Positions 7,436-16,500 of a stretch of 64,000 nt of DNA are shown here, one piece after another; position 1 is the first letter of the stretch, and each line of letters begins with the position of its first letter. Origin of the DNA: Aequorivita todarodis (GTDB lineage Bacteria; Bacteroidota; Bacteroidia; Flavobacteriales; Flavobacteriaceae); the NCBI RefSeq assembly GCF_028561335.1, contig NZ_JAQQTG010000016.1:129704-193703 (forward strand), in the 5' to 3' direction. The notes beneath the pieces were generated by a model that was not told the DNA's origin, did not search any database, and worked only from the letters and a program-made list of their open reading frames with translations. The translations under genes were made by a program, and so were the position numbers.

Positions 7436-8512
7436 TCACTGCCGACTGATTTTCGGATCGAGCCAACCGTAAATTATATCCACAAAAATATTGATTATAA
7501 TGAACAATGTGGCTATTACGATTACAGCTCCCATAATTACAGGGAGATCCAAAGTATTTAGCGCGTTTACGATTTCCTTTCCCAAGCCATTCCATCCGAA
7601 AATGTACTCCACAAAAACTGCGCCCGCCAGCATACTCGCAAACCAACCTGAAATGGCGGTAACAACGGGATTCAGCGAATTTTTAAGTGCGTGTTTTTTT
7701 ATAATTTGATAAAAGGAAAGTCCCTTCGCTTTTGCGGTGCGAATGTAATCCTGGTTCAAAACCTCAAGCAATGAATTGCGCATCAACTGACTCACAACGG
7801 CCAATGGCCGGATACCCAAAACAATGGCCGGGAGTATTAAATTTTTCCATTGAATGTATTTGCCGTTGCCGAAATCGTCAACTTCGTACAGGCTTCCCGT
7901 CATATTCAAATTTGTGTATTCGTGAAGCAAAAAACCGAAAATCCACGCAAAGATAATCGCGCTGAAAAACGAGGGAACACTCATCCCCAACGTGCTTACC
8001 AATTGAATGGCTTTATCGATAAACCCATCTTTAAAAAGCACGGAAATAATTCCGAGGAAGACACCGATAATCATTGCGATAACAATTGCTGAAACCGCGA
8101 GAATAAAGGTATTCGGAAGTGTTTCCGCTATCACCTCGCTCACCTCTTTTCCGTTCTTTTGAAAGGATTCGCGCAAATAGGGCGTTTTTAAAACCACGTT
8201 TGTACTTCCGACAGAGAATAATTTTGCAGCATTGTATTTTCCCTCGGAAAGAAAGGTGTAATCGTCCGGATTTTTACTGTGAAAGGATATGGGCGACAAA
8301 TCATTCAAATACCGTACATATTGCACCGAAACAGGTTGGTCAAAACCGTATTTCCTTTTTACAACGGCAAGTTGTTCCGCGGTTTCGTTTTGGCCGAGCA
8401 TCATGCGCGCGGGGTCGCCGGGAAGGATTGTGAAGAGCAGAAAAATCACGGTCACAACCCCAAACAATGTGAGCAATGCATAACCCAATTTTTGAAGTAT
8501 GTAACTCCCCAC
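7436..8512 (-). CDS. DppB/OppB-type ABC transporter permease
   Basis: Inner-membrane subunit of a peptide or nickel type ABC importer. The 358-residue protein starts YILQKLGYALLTLFGVVTV and has the family's LPGDPARMMLGQ segment. A periplasmic insertion of about 60 residues follows the first helix, then five helices. The EAA coupling motif is in DYIRTAKAKGLSFYQIIKKH (about residues 265-284), and the end is IYGWLDPKISRQ. No DppC permease, ATPase or binding protein is adjacent, so its partners must be encoded elsewhere. Confidence 0.9.
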   Translation of the reverse strand: MGSYILQKLGYALLTLFGVVTVIFLLFTILPGDPARMMLGQNETAEQLAVVKRKYGFDQPVSVQYVRYLNDLSPISFHSKNPDDYTFLSEGKYNAAKLFSVGSTNVVLKTPYLRESFQKNGKEVSEVIAETLPNTFILAVSAIVIAMIIGVFLGIISVLFKDGFIDKAIQLVSTLGMSVPSFFSAIIFAWIFGFLLHEYTNLNMTGSLYEVDDFGNGKYIQWKNLILPAIVLGIRPLAVVSQLMRNSLLEVLNQDYIRTAKAKGLSFYQIIKKHALKNSLNPVVTAISGWFASMLAGAVFVEYIFGWNGLGKEIVNALNTLDLPVIMGAVIVIATLFIIINIFVDIIYGWLDPKISRQ

Positions 8513-8562
8513 TTTTCTATTTTTTATTGTTTATTATTATTTTTTATTGCTCGTGGTTTTGG

Positions 8563-10269
8563 CTATTGCTTAACCTGCTCTATAGTAAGAGGTTTGTATT
8601 CAAAATCTTCGCCGAAAAGCCTTTTGGCATATTCTTCAATTGTTTCGTCAAAGCCAGCCTTTTTTCTTCTTTCATTTACGGTTTCGGGGTTTTCAATGGG
8701 CCAGATAAATTTTGCGCCATCTCCTTCCATTCTTCCCTGTGTTCCGTAAATTTGAGGTCTGCCTTCGTCCATCAAATATCTATCTTCCATCATTGCCACC
8801 AATTTCATAGGAATTTCTCCTTCTTCGCCCGCCTTTTTAATTAAATGTAGATACTCACCAATTTTGTTTGAATGTTGTAACACATACCAAGCAGCAGTAT
8901 TTGTAGGCTCACCCACCATAGATTTGCCCGGATATCCCACTGTTTTGAATATTTTTTCTACATAATTCAAATTCGCACTATCAATAACTACTTGCATTTT
9001 CCACAGGTCGCCACTATATTCTGCTTCCGAAAGTCCCATTTTTTTACCGAGTTCAGCACGCGCCTCGGGAGATTCTTCGTGCATCAATTTTCGGTATTTC
9101 TGATCCAAAATAGCAATACTGTCCAAACGACGCTTCATTTCCAAATCCAACTTTGGTTTTGCATTTTCAACTACGGGAAGCTGCAATTTTTGGGCATCGT
9201 TCCAGTGAAGCTTTTGTTTTATGGTTCCGTTGTCCAACTCCAAAATCCCCGGATTACTGCGGACGATGGTTTTCAGTGTAGTTTCATCGCAGAAGTAAAA
9301 TTTGAAATTCAACTTATATTCCTCCGTCAAAGCCTCGGTCATTTCCTGCGAGGATGCCGAAAGACCAATCACATTGTAACCATTTTTTAAGGCTTTATCG
9401 GTCACCTCTTTTATAGGAATGTAACCGTCCTTTTCGGTATTTCCCAAACTGTATGCGATCACAACCACTAAATTTTCTTCATTTAAAAATTGTTCAGTGT
9501 AATCCTCGCCATCCCTTTCCATCGTAAAATCGTGGATTGGCGGGGTGTAGCCCTCCTGTATCATTTCGGTTTCGGTACTTATCAATTCGCCGTCAACCTG
9601 CGGATATTCGCCGTTTGTGGTGATAACTTTTTCTTCGCCATTAATTTTGAATTTCCACTTATATTCATAAATAGGGCCCGGTGCATCTTCGGGAATGGTC
9701 ATTCCTTCCTTAATATTCGCGCCAATTTTATACGGACGGAAATCGATAATCGGGAGATGCAACAAAACATAATAAGTAATTCCGAGACAGAAAACGAAGG
9801 ATGCAAAAATGAGGATGCTCCGTATCCCTTTTGTGAAAAACGGCTGAATATATTTTCTTCCCACAAAAAGAATCAAAATCAAAATTAGGAGCACGATATC
9901 TTTTGTGAAAGATTCCCAAGGCGTGAGTTTTATGGCATCGCCAAAGCAGCCGCAATCGGTCACCTTGTTGAAATATGCCGAATAAAATGTAAGAAATGTG
10001 AAAAACACAATCATTAGCAACAAGGCCCAAAGTGTAAATTTTTTGAGGTAACCCAATAGCAATGCCACGCCCAGCAGCACTTCAAATATGACGACAAATA
10101 TTGCAATCAGCAAAGCATACGGCACCAAAAATCCAAGATCCAAAACTTCGGGCGCAAAGTAATCTTTCAGTTTGAATGAAAATCCAACGGGGTCGTTCAA
10201 TTTAATCAGTCCGCTTATAATAAAAAGTACTCCAACAATTATTCGTGATATTCCTACTAAGTATTTCAT
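8563..10269 (-). CDS. DoxX/MauE-like membrane protein fused to thioredoxin-like and DUF6624 domains
   Basis: Three parts are visible. Residues 1-150 are a four-helix DoxX/MauE-like membrane domain with FSGLIKLNDPVGF-type features and the TDCGCFGD motif, as in the Bacteroidota BT_3928 family. Residues about 200-370 are a thioredoxin-like domain without a CxxC active site (VVIAYSLGNTEKDG...NVIGLSAS). Residues about 385-560 match DUF6624, with YPGKSMVGEPTNTAAW, VLQHS, DRYLMDEGRPQIYGTQ, PIENPETVNERRKKAGF and EEYAKRL. The usual family member ends after the second domain at about 360-370 residues, so the C-terminal third is an addition. It neighbours DUF1599 and tpiA, the usual context. Confidence 0.85.
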   Translation of the reverse strand: MKYLVGISRIIVGVLFIISGLIKLNDPVGFSFKLKDYFAPEVLDLGFLVPYALLIAIFVVIFEVLLGVALLLGYLKKFTLWALLLMIVFFTFLTFYSAYFNKVTDCGCFGDAIKLTPWESFTKDIVLLILILILFVGRKYIQPFFTKGIRSILIFASFVFCLGITYYVLLHLPIIDFRPYKIGANIKEGMTIPEDAPGPIYEYKWKFKINGEEKVITTNGEYPQVDGELISTETEMIQEGYTPPIHDFTMERDGEDYTEQFLNEENLVVVIAYSLGNTEKDGYIPIKEVTDKALKNGYNVIGLSASSQEMTEALTEEYKLNFKFYFCDETTLKTIVRSNPGILELDNGTIKQKLHWNDAQKLQLPVVENAKPKLDLEMKRRLDSIAILDQKYRKLMHEESPEARAELGKKMGLSEAEYSGDLWKMQVVIDSANLNYVEKIFKTVGYPGKSMVGEPTNTAAWYVLQHSNKIGEYLHLIKKAGEEGEIPMKLVAMMEDRYLMDEGRPQIYGTQGRMEGDGAKFIWPIENPETVNERRKKAGFDETIEEYAKRLFGEDFEYKPLTIEQVKQ

Positions 10270-10340
10270 ATATTTTAAATTCTATTTTCAAAATTCCAAA
10301 TATGTGTTTTTGGAATTTGGAGTTTTTTTTATTTGAAATT

Positions 10341-10943
10341 TTAATTACCCGTTTTTTGCGCTGTTTCCTCTAAATGAATCAGCGCAAAAACCGCATAATT
10401 TATCATATCTTGATAATTTGCATCAATTCCTTCAGAAACCAAGGTTTTCCCGCTATTGTTTTCAATTTGCTTTACGCGCAGTAATTTCTGAAGAATCAAA
10501 TCCGTCAACGAGCTAACCCGCATATCACGCCACGCCTCGCCATAATCGTGGTTTTTGTCCATCATCAGCTGTTTGGTTTTCGCCACTTGCTCATCGTAAA
10601 GTTGGGTGGCCTCTTCCAAAGACAGGTCGGGCTGCTCCACTACGCCTTTATCCAGTTGGATAAGCGCCATTATGGAATAATTTACAATCCCAATAAATTC
10701 GCTGGTTTCGTCCTCTTCAATTTTTCGCTCCGCATTTTGCTGCAAACCACGGATGCGCTGTGCCTTTATAAAAATTTGGTCGGTAAGGGACGGAAGCCTG
10801 AGAATTCGCCATGCACTTCCGTAGTCATGCATTTTCTTGATAAACAGCTCCCTGCATTTTTCAATCTGGTCGTTGTATTGATTTGAAGTATCGGCCATTA
10901 GTGATGTGTAAGATTTTGCGTAAATTTCGCTTAAATAGTTCAA
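10341..10943 (-). CDS. DUF1599 protein (duplicated nucleotide-modification-associated domain)
   Basis: Biochemical role unknown. The 200 residues hold two copies of one domain. The first has CRELFIKKMHDYGSAWRILR, the second TKQLMMDKNHDYGEAWRDMR. Each is followed by a LPSLTDQI or VSSLTDLI helix and an RI/RV-rich helix (RIRGLQ, RVKQIE). From recall, Pfam groups this family with proteins found near nucleotide-modification genes, but here it sits in a conserved housekeeping group with the DoxX protein and tpiA, and folP is divergent. The paired HDYG-x-AW motifs suggest a metal or ligand site per repeat (inference). Confidence 0.85.
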   Translation of the reverse strand: MNYLSEIYAKSYTSLMADTSNQYNDQIEKCRELFIKKMHDYGSAWRILRLPSLTDQIFIKAQRIRGLQQNAERKIEEDETSEFIGIVNYSIMALIQLDKGVVEQPDLSLEEATQLYDEQVAKTKQLMMDKNHDYGEAWRDMRVSSLTDLILQKLLRVKQIENNSGKTLVSEGIDANYQDMINYAVFALIHLEETAQKTGN

Positions 10944-11030
10944 AGTTCAAAGTTGAACGCTTAAAGTTATTCGCCAAACGGCACATTGACTAAAAGATTT
11001 TGAATTTTGAATGATTAAAAATTTAAAAAA

Positions 11031-11861
11031 TTGCAGACTCTTAATTGCCGCGGCAACCTTATAGACCTCTCCGTGCCCAAAGTGATGGGCATCATTAATG
11101 TAACGCCCGATTCATTTTATGACGGCGGGAAAACGTTTTCCAAAAAGGAAATTTTGAAGCAGGCCGAAAAAATGCTTTCCGAAGGTGCTACCTTTTTGGA
11201 TGTTGGCGGTTACAGCACTCGGCCGGGCGCTGAGGAAATTTCAGAAACCGAAGAAATTCGAAGAGTTGTTGAGAGTGTTGAAAGTATTCTGAAAAGATTT
11301 CCCGAAGCATTGATTTCCGTAGATACGTTCCGAAGTGAGGTTGCAAAAAAAGCCGTGGAAGCCGGAGCAGCGATTGTGAATGACGTTTCGGGCGGAACTT
11401 TGGATGCCGAAATGTACAATACCGTCGCAAAGTTGAAAGTTCCGTACATTTTGATGCACATGCGCGGCACGCCCAAAACAATGGCAAAACTTACCGATTA
11501 TAAAAATGTGACCATTGAAGTTTTAAAAGATTTAGCCGAAAAAATCGCACTCGCCCGAGCAGCGGGAATCAACGATATTATTGCCGACCCCGGTTTTGGC
11601 TTTGCAAAAACCCGCGAACAAAGTTTTCAACTTTTAAATAATTTGGAGCTTTTCCAGAATTTGGATGTTCCCATTTTGGCAGGCGTTTCACGAAAATCCT
11701 TTATATACACAACACTGGAAACTTCCGCGGAAAATGCTTTAAACGGCACCACTTCGCTCAACACCATCGCGCTTTTAAAAGGAGCAAAGATTCTTCGAGT
11801 ACACGATGTAAAGGAAGCGGTTGAATGCGTCAAATTATTTTCTGAAGTTGTTAGGAAATAA
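11031..11861 (+). CDS. folP: Dihydropteroate synthase
   Basis: Condenses p-aminobenzoate with the pterin pyrophosphate in folate synthesis. The 276 residues carry the signature MGIINVTPDSFYDGG (about residues 19-33), LDVGGYSTRPGAEEI, SVDTFRSEVA, VNDVSGG, DPGFGFAKT and GVSRKSFI, the full set of pterin-site motifs. The start is a TTG at 11031. The only nearby upstream ATG (11011) is out of frame, and starting at the internal ATG would remove the first strand. In this phylum folP is normally next to cdaA. Confidence 0.95.
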   Translation: MQTLNCRGNLIDLSVPKVMGIINVTPDSFYDGGKTFSKKEILKQAEKMLSEGATFLDVGGYSTRPGAEEISETEEIRRVVESVESILKRFPEALISVDTFRSEVAKKAVEAGAAIVNDVSGGTLDAEMYNTVAKLKVPYILMHMRGTPKTMAKLTDYKNVTIEVLKDLAEKIALARAAGINDIIADPGFGFAKTREQSFQLLNNLELFQNLDVPILAGVSRKSFIYTTLETSAENALNGTTSLNTIALLKGAKILRVHDVKEAVECVKLFSEVVRK

Positions 11862-11892
11862 AGCTTTGTAGAAGTATAAGGCTGTTATCTTT

Positions 11893-12480
11893 CTAAAATT
11901 GAAATCTAAAACCAATTACGTAAGTACCATTATTGGCGCTAAATCCAATTTGAGCTTGGTCAGTTTCATAGGGTTTTGTAAAGATGTAAGTACTGCCAAT
12001 ACCAACGGTGGCTCCCGCCAAAACATCCCAAATGTCATGCCATCCATCTGGGCCTTCCATTCGGCTTACACCAACTATAGCAGCAAGTACGTATGCCCAT
12101 TTGGCATATTTCCAGCCATAACGCCGTTGAATAAATGAAGCGCCCGAAAAAGCGGACGTGGTATGTCCAGAAGGAAAAGCATCATAAAGATTTCTACCTT
12201 CTGGCCGCTGTTTACGCACTATTCTTTTTAGCGAATGCGTAACTATAATACTGGTTCCATAAGATAGGGCAAACTGTTTTGTGCCTTGCCAATCCTTTTT
12301 AATAACAGTGGTTATCCCCGCGGCTAAGGGCAGCGCAAGTTGTAAAACGTCTCCAGTATCTTCTAAAATATATTCCCATTTTTCGTGCGAACCTATATCG
12401 TCTGCCTCAACAGTTTGCGATAAAATGATTTGAAAAACAAAAAAAACAGGGAATAAAGTAAAGCGTAATGGCACGTTCAT
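11893..12480 (-). CDS. PAP2-family phosphatase, signal-bearing
   Basis: Probable lipid phosphate or undecaprenyl pyrophosphate phosphatase facing the periplasm. The motifs are KRIVRKQRP (KxxxxxxRP), PSGH in AFPSGHTTSAF and SRMEGPDGWHDIWD. The last has seven residues between SR and H, two more than the usual five. The ATG at 12480 gives a signal-like N-terminus (MNVPLRFTLFPVFFVFQ...SQTVEA); an ATG 33 bp upstream is possible. The gene is inverted between folP and cdaA, which suggests insertion into that pair. Confidence 0.88.
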   Translation of the reverse strand: MNVPLRFTLFPVFFVFQIILSQTVEADDIGSHEKWEYILEDTGDVLQLALPLAAGITTVIKKDWQGTKQFALSYGTSIIVTHSLKRIVRKQRPEGRNLYDAFPSGHTTSAFSGASFIQRRYGWKYAKWAYVLAAIVGVSRMEGPDGWHDIWDVLAGATVGIGSTYIFTKPYETDQAQIGFSANNGTYVIGFRFQF

Positions 12481-12676
12481 AAACAGAAAATCAGCTACAG
12501 TTAATAACAACAAAATCAGCTATTTAGTATTGCCATTCTCTTTAATTTTTTAGTTTTAGTTTCAATTTTCAACCAATTGGCAACCACTGCCAACCGACAA
12601 TTTTGCGCCTTCAATTTTGAATTTTGAATTTTGAAGCTTGAATTTTTAAACTACTTTTACAAAAAAACGCACACCC

Positions 12677-13450
12677 TTGGATTTTCTCGACATTCGGATT
12701 ATAGATATTGTGGACATTGTGCTGGTGGCATTCCTGCTGTATTACCTCTATAATTTGGTGAAAGGCACCGTCGCCATCAATATTTTGGTGGGTATTATCA
12801 TTGTTTACGCCATTTACGTAGTTACCCAACTTTTGGAAATGGAGCTCTTGAGCAAAATTCTCGGCGGTTTTTTGGGGGTCGGTATGTTTGCTTTGGTGGT
12901 GGTTTTTCAACCCGAAATACGAAAATTTCTGTTGATGTTGGGTTCAACGAATTTCAACGCCCGCCGAAGATTTCTGAAACAGTTTAAATTTTCTGGAAAT
13001 GACGGCGGTCTTAAAACCAATTTGCAGGGAATTATAGCCGCCTGCAAAAAAATGTCCGCTTCGCACACCGGAGCGTTAATCGTTCTCCAACGCAACAATA
13101 GCCTTGATTTTGTAAAAAACACGGGCGATGAAATGAACCTGGAAGTAAACCAGCCCATTATTGAAAGTATCTTTTTCAAAAACAGCCCGTTGCACGATGG
13201 CGCGATAATTATTGAAGAAAACAGAATTACGGCAACACGGGTTATTCTGCCCGTTTCCAACGATAAAAAGATACCGTTGCGCTTTGGACTTCGGCACCGC
13301 GCAGCCGTTGGTATTACCGAAAAGACCGATGCCGTTTGTTTGGTCGTTTCCGAAGAAAACGGTCAGATTTCCTATTTAAAGGATGGCGATTTTGTGCTTT
13401 TTGAGGATACGGATGAACTGTTGAAAATTTTGAAGAAGGATTTGAGCTAA
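12677..13450 (+). CDS. cdaA: Membrane-bound diadenylate cyclase CdaA
   Basis: Makes cyclic di-AMP from two ATP. Three N-terminal membrane helices (about residues 10-80) are followed by a DAC domain with FKNSPLHDGAIII (DGA motif, about residue 171) and LRFGLRHRAAVG (RHR motif, about residue 205). The start is TTG at 12677: an in-frame TAA lies 30 bp upstream and no ATG or GTG lies between. No YbbR-domain regulator gene (cdaR) is adjacent, which is usual in this phylum. Confidence 0.94.
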   Translation: MDFLDIRIIDIVDIVLVAFLLYYLYNLVKGTVAINILVGIIIVYAIYVVTQLLEMELLSKILGGFLGVGMFALVVVFQPEIRKFLLMLGSTNFNARRRFLKQFKFSGNDGGLKTNLQGIIAACKKMSASHTGALIVLQRNNSLDFVKNTGDEMNLEVNQPIIESIFFKNSPLHDGAIIIEENRITATRVILPVSNDKKIPLRFGLRHRAAVGITEKTDAVCLVVSEENGQISYLKDGDFVLFEDTDELLKILKKDLS

Positions 13451-13643
13451 GAAATTAAACGCTTTCAAAAGACTTAATTTTCATATTTTGAAATAATTTT
13501 CATCAATGTTGCTTATTCTTCGCTGGAAATAAACTTGGGGCTTCTAAATTTAATTCTTAAAATATTTTTCAGAAACCTAAAAATCTGATTTTTATTCACG
13601 AAATAAATTGCCAAATTTCCACATTATTTTGAGGGTAGTGATT

Positions 13644-13665
13644 CCCCTTTGGGGGTTAGGGGGCC
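13644..13665. repeat. CCCC/GGGG palindromic element overlapping the MsbA-like stop codon
   Basis: CCCCTTTGGGGGTTAGGGGG followed by CC. The TTA inside it is the stop codon (TAA on the minus strand) of the ABC exporter, and its G-rich tail encodes the last Ala-Pro. A near-identical string is at 38694. Confidence 0.7.
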
Positions 13666-15425
13666 AATTCCTCAGCCATAAACTGCACCTCGTAAAGATT
13701 CCTATAAAAACCATTTTCAAGTTTCAGCAATTCTTTGTGCGTGCCCTCCTCCATAATTTTTCCAGCGTCCATCACTATAATTTTATCGGCTTTTTTAATG
13801 GTTGCCAATCTATGTGCGATTACTATTGAAGTTCGGTCTTTGGTGATTTTATCAGTAGCCGTTTGAATCAATTCTTCGGAATACGTATCTACGGAAGAAG
13901 TGGCTTCGTCCAAAACCAAAATGCTGGGCTTGCTAACATAGGCACGCAAAAATGAAATGAGCTGCCGCTGCCCCGAGGAAAGCATGCTGCCGCGTTCCTT
14001 CACATTATAATGATAGCCATCTGGAAGCGATTGTATGAATTTATGGACGCCTATTTCCTTTGCCGCCGCTATTACTTCTTCTTCGGAAATGTTTGGGTTG
14101 TTTAGCGTAATATTGTTCAAAATTGAATCGGCAAAGAGGAATACATCCTGCAAAACCACAGCTATCTGCCCCCGAAGTGACGCCAGTTTATAATCCTTTA
14201 AAGAAATACCGTCAATCAAAATATCGCCGCTGTTTATTTCGTAAAAACGGTTTAAAAGATTGATTATCGTACTTTTTCCGGCTCCAGTAGCACCTACTAT
14301 GGCAACCGTTTCACCGGGATTTGCCTTAAAGGAAATTCCCTTTATTACTTCTTCATCCTCATTATACCCGAAATGCACATTTTTGAATTCAATTTCGCCT
14401 TTGGTGCTGGTATAATCAACCGTGCCAGTATCAGCGATGTGCGATTTTGTATCGAGAATTCCGAAAACGCGGTTCGCCGCAACCATCCCCATTTGAAGGG
14501 TATTGAACTTATCAGCAATCTGCCGCAGCGGTCGGAAAAGCATTTCGGCGTATTGTATAAAAGCCGTAATAATACCGAGGGTAACCACGCCTCCGCCAAT
14601 AACATTCAACCCGCCGTACCAGACGACCAAACCAGTGGCCACGGCCCCAGCGGTTTCGGCAATGGGAAAGAAAATAGAGTTGTACCAAACGGTTTTTATC
14701 CAAGCCTTTCGGTGGTCTTTGTTTATCTCCTGAAAACGTTCGTATTCGGTTTTTTCTCGGGTGAAAATCTGAACTATTTTCATCCCCGTGATGCGCTCCT
14801 GCACAAAGGTATTTAGGTTTGCAACTTGGTTTCGAACGTCTTCAAAAGCTACTTTCATCGCTTTTTGGAACACACGGGTGGCATAGAGAATAAAGGGCAA
14901 AACAATAAAAACGATGAGCGACAACCGCCAGCTTTGGTAAAGCATAAACCCCGCGATTACGAGCATTTTCAGCAAGTCGCTAATAATCATAAACAAGCCT
15001 TCACTGAAAATACTGGAAATGGTTTCCACATCATTTACGGCGCGGGTGGTCAATCTTCCGACGGCGCTCTTATCAAAATATTTCATTTTGAAACTCATCA
15101 TCAATCGGAAGAGTTTTTGGCGCATATCGCGAATTACACTTTGCCCGAGCCAGTTTGTATAAAATATAAAGGCGAATTGAAATATCACTTCCAGCATAAG
15201 TACGACCACCATTAAAATGACGTACTTCATAAAACCCTCGCCATCTTTGGGAACCATGGAATTGTCTATGGCCAATTTCAAAAGATAGGGGCGCAGCACG
15301 GCAAGGCCGGACATTATGATTGCGGCAAAAGCGACAAAATAAAACACAAGCCGATAGGGCTTTGTAAAAGCCAGCAATCGCTTAAAAAGCTTAAAATCGA
15401 ATGCGTTTCCTGTGGTTTCTGACAC
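13656..15425 (-). CDS. MsbA-like ABC exporter (fused membrane and ATPase domains)
   Basis: Half-transporter exporting lipid or drug-like substrates across the inner membrane, active as a homodimer. Of 589 residues, about 1-320 form six membrane helices. The ATPase domain has Walker A GATGAGKST (about 376), the signature LSSGQRQ (about 480), Walker B ILVLDEATSSVDTYS (about 500) and the H-loop IAHRLATI. The protein starts MSETTGNAFDFKLFKRLLAF. Its last two codons and stop lie in a repeat element. The substrate is not evident, and lipid A export is only one possibility. Confidence 0.92.
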   Translation of the reverse strand: MSETTGNAFDFKLFKRLLAFTKPYRLVFYFVAFAAIIMSGLAVLRPYLLKLAIDNSMVPKDGEGFMKYVILMVVVLMLEVIFQFAFIFYTNWLGQSVIRDMRQKLFRLMMSFKMKYFDKSAVGRLTTRAVNDVETISSIFSEGLFMIISDLLKMLVIAGFMLYQSWRLSLIVFIVLPFILYATRVFQKAMKVAFEDVRNQVANLNTFVQERITGMKIVQIFTREKTEYERFQEINKDHRKAWIKTVWYNSIFFPIAETAGAVATGLVVWYGGLNVIGGGVVTLGIITAFIQYAEMLFRPLRQIADKFNTLQMGMVAANRVFGILDTKSHIADTGTVDYTSTKGEIEFKNVHFGYNEDEEVIKGISFKANPGETVAIVGATGAGKSTIINLLNRFYEINSGDILIDGISLKDYKLASLRGQIAVVLQDVFLFADSILNNITLNNPNISEEEVIAAAKEIGVHKFIQSLPDGYHYNVKERGSMLSSGQRQLISFLRAYVSKPSILVLDEATSSVDTYSEELIQTATDKITKDRTSIVIAHRLATIKKADKIIVMDAGKIMEEGTHKELLKLENGFYRNLYEVQFMAEELAP

Positions 15426-15436
15426 GGTTTTTTATT

Positions 15437-15537
15437 AATTCGTTAATTGGTGATTCGTGATTTGTTAATTCGGGATTCGTTAATTTGGGATTCGTTAATT
15501 TGTGATTTGTGATTTGTGATTTAGGATTTGAGATTTC
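15437..15537. repeat. Tandem GTGATTTG / GTTAATTCGGGATTC words
   Basis: Between truA and the MsbA-like gene, short words such as TTCGTTAATT, GTGATTTG and GGGATTCG repeat with slight variation for about 100 bp. It has a minisatellite-like appearance, and no promoter or ORF is evident in it. Confidence 0.7.
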
Positions 15538-15552
15538 TCTGTTCTTTGTTCT

Positions 15553-16314
15553 TTATTCTTTTTTCTCAGTTCTTTTAAAAATACTCTCAGGATAAACAAC
15601 CCTCGTCAAATACAATCCATGCGCCGGCGCGGAGGCACCCGCTTCTTCCCTACTTTTACTTTTCAGTATTGCCTTAAAATCTACCAGCGTAGTCTTTCCG
15701 TAACCTACATCCAAAAGCGTCCCGACGATGGCGCGGACCATATTCCGAAGAAAACGATCTGCGGCAATGGTAAAAATAAGGCTATTATCCGTAGCTTCCC
15801 AAAATGCTTTTACGATGGTACAATTGTACGTTTTTACATCGGTTTTTGAGCGTGAAAAGCATTGAAAATCCTTATGGTTCAATAACAATTTTGCCGCTTC
15901 GTTCATTAAATCCATATCGGGTCTGTTATTTATTTGAAACGCAAAATCCTGTAAAAACGGGTCTTTTTCTAATGAAATAACGTATTCGTATTCCCGTTCC
16001 ACCGCGTCAAATCGCGCATGCGCATCTTCCTTTACCTCAAAAATATTCTTTATTGAAATATCCTTCGGAAGAAAGGAATTCATTCTAAAAATAAATTCAT
16101 CAAAATTTTCAATTTTATCGCTATCGAAATGGGCAAACAACTGCTTGGCGTGCACGCCGGTATCGGTCCTTCCCGCTCCGGTGAGTTTTATTTCCTTCCG
16201 AAGCAAGGTTGAAATGGTCTCCTCCAAAACCTGCTGTACGCTTATCTGCTCGGGCTGGCGCTGCCATCCAAAATAATTTTTCCCGTTATAGGCTATTTCA
16301 ATAAAATATCGCAC
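15553..16314 (-). CDS. truA: tRNA pseudouridine synthase A
   Basis: Isomerises uridines 38-40 in the tRNA anticodon arm. The 253 residues start MRYFIEIAYNGKNYFGWQRQ. The catalytic Asp is residue 51 in LTGAGRTDTGVHA. RFDAVEREYEY and FLRNMVRAIVGTLLDVG are the other family motifs. It lies 127 bp upstream of the MsbA-like gene on the same strand, separated by repeats. Confidence 0.96.
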   Translation of the reverse strand: MRYFIEIAYNGKNYFGWQRQPEQISVQQVLEETISTLLRKEIKLTGAGRTDTGVHAKQLFAHFDSDKIENFDEFIFRMNSFLPKDISIKNIFEVKEDAHARFDAVEREYEYVISLEKDPFLQDFAFQINNRPDMDLMNEAAKLLLNHKDFQCFSRSKTDVKTYNCTIVKAFWEATDNSLIFTIAADRFLRNMVRAIVGTLLDVGYGKTTLVDFKAILKSKSREEAGASAPAHGLYLTRVVYPESIFKRTEKKE

Positions 16315-16442
16315 TTGGATTTTTTCAGAATTGACAAAATTACGATTTTAGTTTAGGAGTTTATGGGTTTAAAAGTGTAAAAGTTGAGGAGTCGAGAGGT
16401 TTGTTTGCGCTATTTGATTTAAAAGTTTGTTTAAATTTGAAA

Positions 16443-16495
16443 ACAACTCAATAACTTAATAACCCAATAACTTAGTAACTTAATAACCCAACAGC
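16443..16495. repeat. Direct repeats of AACTTAATAACCCA
   Basis: The word AACTTAATAACCCA occurs twice within about 50 bp directly before the phosphodiesterase gene, with a third degenerate copy between. Confidence 0.65.
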
Positions 16496-16500
16496 CCATT

